A DNA stretch of 57,749 bases from Paludibacteraceae bacterium (GTDB taxonomy: Bacteria; Bacteroidota; Bacteroidia; Bacteroidales; Paludibacteraceae). The notes beneath the pieces are model-generated. The model saw nothing but the letters and a program-made list of their open reading frames with translations, was not told where the DNA came from and did no database searches. A program made the position numbers and the translations under genes. The stretch is taken from the NCBI GenBank assembly GCA_018433525.1, contig JAHDRA010000016.1:1-57749 (forward strand), written 5' to 3'. Shown in pieces: positions 55,535-57,749 of the stretch (the first letter of the stretch is position 1; the number at the start of each line of letters is the position of its first letter).

Positions 55535-56325
55535 GTAAAGATTTTATAAAAGACTTTCTTTGGCTTATCTTATATATTCACGGGAAAATAAACTTTTACA
55601 ATTATCCCGTTATGGCAAATTTGGAGAACAGCATTATCGTTGTCAATTTAAAGAAGTACCCTTTGTCAAAATAATGAAAGAAGCAAAATTTAAAATGGTT
55701 TTACGATTCGGGGACGATGTTTGTTTGTAATATATACTTCCTCCAGTGAAGACAAGCAAAAAGGGACGTTCTAAAACAAATGGGGGAAAAGTAGATAAAG
55801 AGCATTTGAACATGGACTTTTTCTCTGCGGTTGAACAGGATAACAACTAGTTTCTGATTTATACCGCTCAAGTAAAGGCTGTGGCTTTAAAGCAGGTAGT
55901 CAAGGTTGTTATTGTTCATAACAGGAATAAAGAAAAAATACCATAATCTATTTCTCTAATGATTTGGAAATGGAAGCTTTAGAAATACTGGAAATTTACA
56001 ATCGCAGATTTAAAATTGAATTTCTCTTTCTGGATGCAAAAGAATATACCGGCTTGACTTCTTGTCAGGGAAAGAAAAGAGATGTAAAAACTTGATTTCC
56101 AATTTAATATTGCTCCTTCGTCCATCAATATTGCTAAAGTAGCAAATTGGTATAATCTACCAAAAGATCAAAGAAATACTTTTTCCATGAAAAACATTAA
56201 AATCAACCATCACAATATCGCTTGAAAGATTTTTTCCTATGTTTGCCGTAAATCCAAACTTGATTAAAAATAGCCAACATGTCAAAGAACTTTTATTATA
56301 TAGCACCTTGCGTGCTTAAAAAATT
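55535..56325 (+). pseudogene. decayed, internally deleted DDE transposase
   Basis: Translating in pieces gives a Bacteroidota IS4-like transposase. First comes SRENKLLQLSRYGKFGEQHY (from about 55577), then MKEAKFKMVLRFGDDVCL before a stop. Next is KGRSKTNGGKVDKEHLNMDFF, with a stop at about 55847-55849 and more matching sequence up to about 55945. Then, in another frame, come EALEILEIYNRRFKIEFLF and LTSCQ, and in a third frame VANWYNLPKDQRNTFSMKNI. At least four stops and two frameshifts are present. The section that should hold the first catalytic Asp (between GEQHY and MKEAKF, roughly 130 residues in intact relatives) is missing. No terminal repeats were identified. Cannot be functional. 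Confidence 0.75.
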
Positions 56326-56457
56326 AACGAACTACTATTGATTGATTAGAAAAATTGATTATTTATTTTTGAAACTCTTTTTTAAAAATTCCTTATTAAA
56401 TGTATATTTATTCAACCTTTATAAAATATAATAATGAATAATTTATTATCAAAATAG

Positions 56458-56481
56458 ATATATGTGTGCGCACACATATAT
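56458..56481. repeat. 24-bp perfect palindrome, alternating purine-pyrimidine
   Basis: Left half ATATATGTGTGC and right half GCACACATATAT are exact reverse complements with no spacer. Every base alternates purine and pyrimidine, which favours Z-DNA or cruciform extrusion. It would also suit a dimeric DNA-binding protein. Confidence 0.85.
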
Positions 56482-56593
56482 TTATTTTAAAAAATTTTTT
56501 TATTATGAAATACTGTTAAATAATTGTATTTTTTAAGTTGTAAAAGATACATATAATATTGATAATAAGCATATTAATTAAATAACTAAAAAA

Positions 56594-56609
56594 ATGTGTA
56601 CGTACACAT
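56594..56609. repeat. 16-bp perfect palindrome related to 56458-56481
   Basis: ATGTGTACGTACACAT. It differs from the 16-base centre of the first palindrome (ATGTGTGCGCACACAT) only at two symmetric positions. It also alternates purine and pyrimidine. The centres are 132 bases apart. Confidence 0.85.
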
Positions 56610-56718
56610 AATTGTATTGACAAATATACAATAAAATCTCTTTTTTGATACCGCTAGAAATATAAATAATGTTAAAAAATACTATTTCATAAAGAGTGTA
56701 AAAGCCACAAAGCAATAT

Positions 56719-57368
56719 TCAAGTTGAAAATGCAACTTTTTGATTAAACTTAAAAATTGGCGATTCGTAATTAAATCTTTTTCTTGGTCGATTATTGATT
56801 TGTGTTTCGACAAAATTAATATAATCCTGAGAGATACAGTCAAAATCGGTTTTTTTCGGTATATATTGCCTAACGAGGCGATTATAATTTTCATTCGAGC
56901 CTCTTTGCCAGCTTGCATATGGTTTAGCAAAGAAGAAATCGATATTTAACTGTTGTGCCATCATTTGATGAGCGGCAAACTCTTTTCCGTTGTCTGATGT
57001 GATTGTTTTAAGGAGTGGTTTCCATTCCATTAAACAATCAATGGTAGCCATTGCAAGTTGTTCGGCATCTTTGCTTTCTAACTTACGAAGTTTCCCTAAT
57101 CTGGTAGCTCTGTCATTGATGGTTAAGATAGCGCCTTTGTGATTTTTGCCTATAATCAAATCAATTCCCAAATCACCAAAACGTTCTCGTTGTTCAACTT
57201 CAGGCGGTCTTTGAGAGATATCTGTACGATTGGGGATTGTTCCCCGTTTGTCTTATATCACACTTCGCTTTTTATAGCGACGTCCTCTGTTTCTAAGGTC
57301 AAGATACAGCGTTCCTTTTTTCGCTTAAAAGCCTGTATTAGATGCCCACAATGCCTTATTCTGTTGAT
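56719..57368 (-). pseudogene. IS30-family transposase remnant, 5' end lost at the CRISPR array
   Basis: Residues of an IS30-type DDE transposase run from YQQNKALWASNTGF next to the first CRISPR repeat, through KKGTLYLDLRNRGRRYKKR and RGTIPNR, to the catalytic core: DLIIGKNHKGAIL, TITSDNGKEF (second Asp), YASWQRGSNEN (Glu) and INNRPRKR. It ends in the usual KVAF-x-T. Two in-frame stops (57325-57327 and 57253-57255) and loss of the N-terminal DNA-binding part make it non-functional. A 150-codon frame from 57171 remains open. The missing part coincides with the start of the repeat array. Confidence 0.85.
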
Positions 57369-57593
57369 ATTTCAATTCCTACTGGTGCGATTAAAAGTCC
57401 AGCCTGCTTACCCTGATTCGGCTGCTGAAACTGCATTTCAATTCCTACTGGTGCGATTAAAAGAAGTTTCTTCAGTTTCAAAGCAATCATAACCTGAAAA
57501 TTTCAATTCCTACTGGTGCGATTAAAAGTTCAAACTGCAACCACTTAAAAATAAAGATTATGTTATTTCAATTCCTACTGGTGCGATTAAAAG
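57369..57593 (-). CRISPR. CRISPR array with four identical 29-nt repeats and three spacers
   Basis: Repeats at 57369-57397, 57435-57463, 57500-57528 and 57565-57593 are identical (start ATTTCAATTCC, end GATTAAAAG on the plus strand). Spacers at 57398-57434 (37 nt), 57464-57499 (36 nt) and 57529-57564 (36 nt) are all different. The reverse complement ends in ATTGAAAT, like the 5' handle of type I-B and type III crRNAs. This suggests minus-strand transcription with the leader to the right. That is inference, and the subtype cannot be assigned without cas genes, none of which are in the window. Confidence 0.93.
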
Positions 57594-57749
57594 AAATTGA
57601 AAGTATTGACTTCGTAAATTCAAGTAATTAATGCAACTTTTTCAGGGGAAATAAAAGGTAAAGAAAAATTATTTTTCAAGACAAAGGAGAAAAAAGAACA
57701 TTTCCCCTTTGCCCTGATGGAATAAATGCTTTACTTTGGTCTCTTCCCC
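57594..57749. other. region right of the CRISPR array, with an IS30-end-like sequence
   Basis: AT-rich, with no gene seen. A 25-base sequence at 57618-57642 (ATTCAAGT-N5-ATGCAACTTTTT) matches 56717-56741, the 3' end of the IS30 remnant, at 21 of 25 positions in the same orientation. On the minus strand it reads KVALIT then stop. GGGGAAAT (57645-57652) and ATTTCCCC (57700-57707) form an 8-bp inverted repeat. The window ends here, so whether this is leader or another IS end is open. Confidence 0.5.

Larger units (their letters stand above)
56326..56718. other. AT-rich intergenic region with two related perfect palindromes
   Basis: No gene is seen. The stretch is dominated by A and T except for two palindromes with the shared core ATGTGT-NCGN-ACACAT. 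They are listed separately at 56458-56481 and 56594-56609. Confidence 0.6.

Noticed and set aside
57139..57492. 117-codon frame across the IS30/CRISPR junction
   Set aside because: It runs through two CRISPR repeats and antisense to transposase coding sequence, so its peptide repeats come from the CRISPR repeat itself.
1..57749. tRNA, rRNA or other structured RNA genes
   Set aside because: I scanned the intergenic regions by eye and saw no CCA-ended cloverleaf or rRNA-like conserved stretch.

Overview
The window looks like part of the chromosome of an anaerobic, fermenting, pectin-degrading member of the Bacteroidales (Bacteroidota). Supporting signs are Bacteroidota-specific families (DUF4199, DUF6452/DUF6048, DUF190 next to crcB, a GlsB-like acyltransferase), many proteins ending in type IX secretion (T9SS) sorting domains, promoters of the TTTG-N19-21-TAnnTTTG type, almost no Shine-Dalgarno sequences, AT-rich DNA, and a trimeric [FeFe] hydrogenase. 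A Paludibacter- or Dysgonomonadaceae-like organism would fit, but the genus cannot be fixed from the sequence alone.

Positions 1-32656 are mostly core genome: phosphoglycerate mutase, B12-dependent methionine synthase, a radical SAM/SPASM protein, an OmpA-like/TPR lipoprotein, metal handling (ferritin-like/VIT transporter, MntP, Dps), a plus-strand run from a family 2 glycosyltransferase through crcB to transketolase, mutL, a GDP-mannose pyrophosphorylase, and a hydCBA hydrogenase operon. In that operon HydB is fused to a GltD/NfnB-like flavoprotein. dapL, glmS, a long PurF-like protein and a GlsB-like acyltransferase follow.

Positions 33232-55389 are one long minus-strand pectin locus: six PL9 pectate lyases, one PL1 pectate lyase, one divergent CE8 pectin methylesterase, one GH105 unsaturated galacturonyl hydrolase and one large non-catalytic-looking surface protein. 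All ten carry signal peptides and T9SS-type C-terminal domains. PL9 active-site residues can be read directly, in several copies with the same spacing as Erwinia Pel9A. The logic is: CE8 demethylates pectin, PL1 and PL9 cleave polygalacturonate into unsaturated oligomers, and GH105 removes the unsaturated end. No SusC/SusD pair or regulator lies in the window.

Positions 55390-57749 are a mobile-element graveyard. It holds a badly decayed DDE transposase, an AT-rich stretch with two related perfect palindromes, an IS30-family transposase remnant with two in-frame stops, and a four-repeat CRISPR array directly abutting that remnant. No cas genes are in the window. No rRNA or tRNA gene was recognised.
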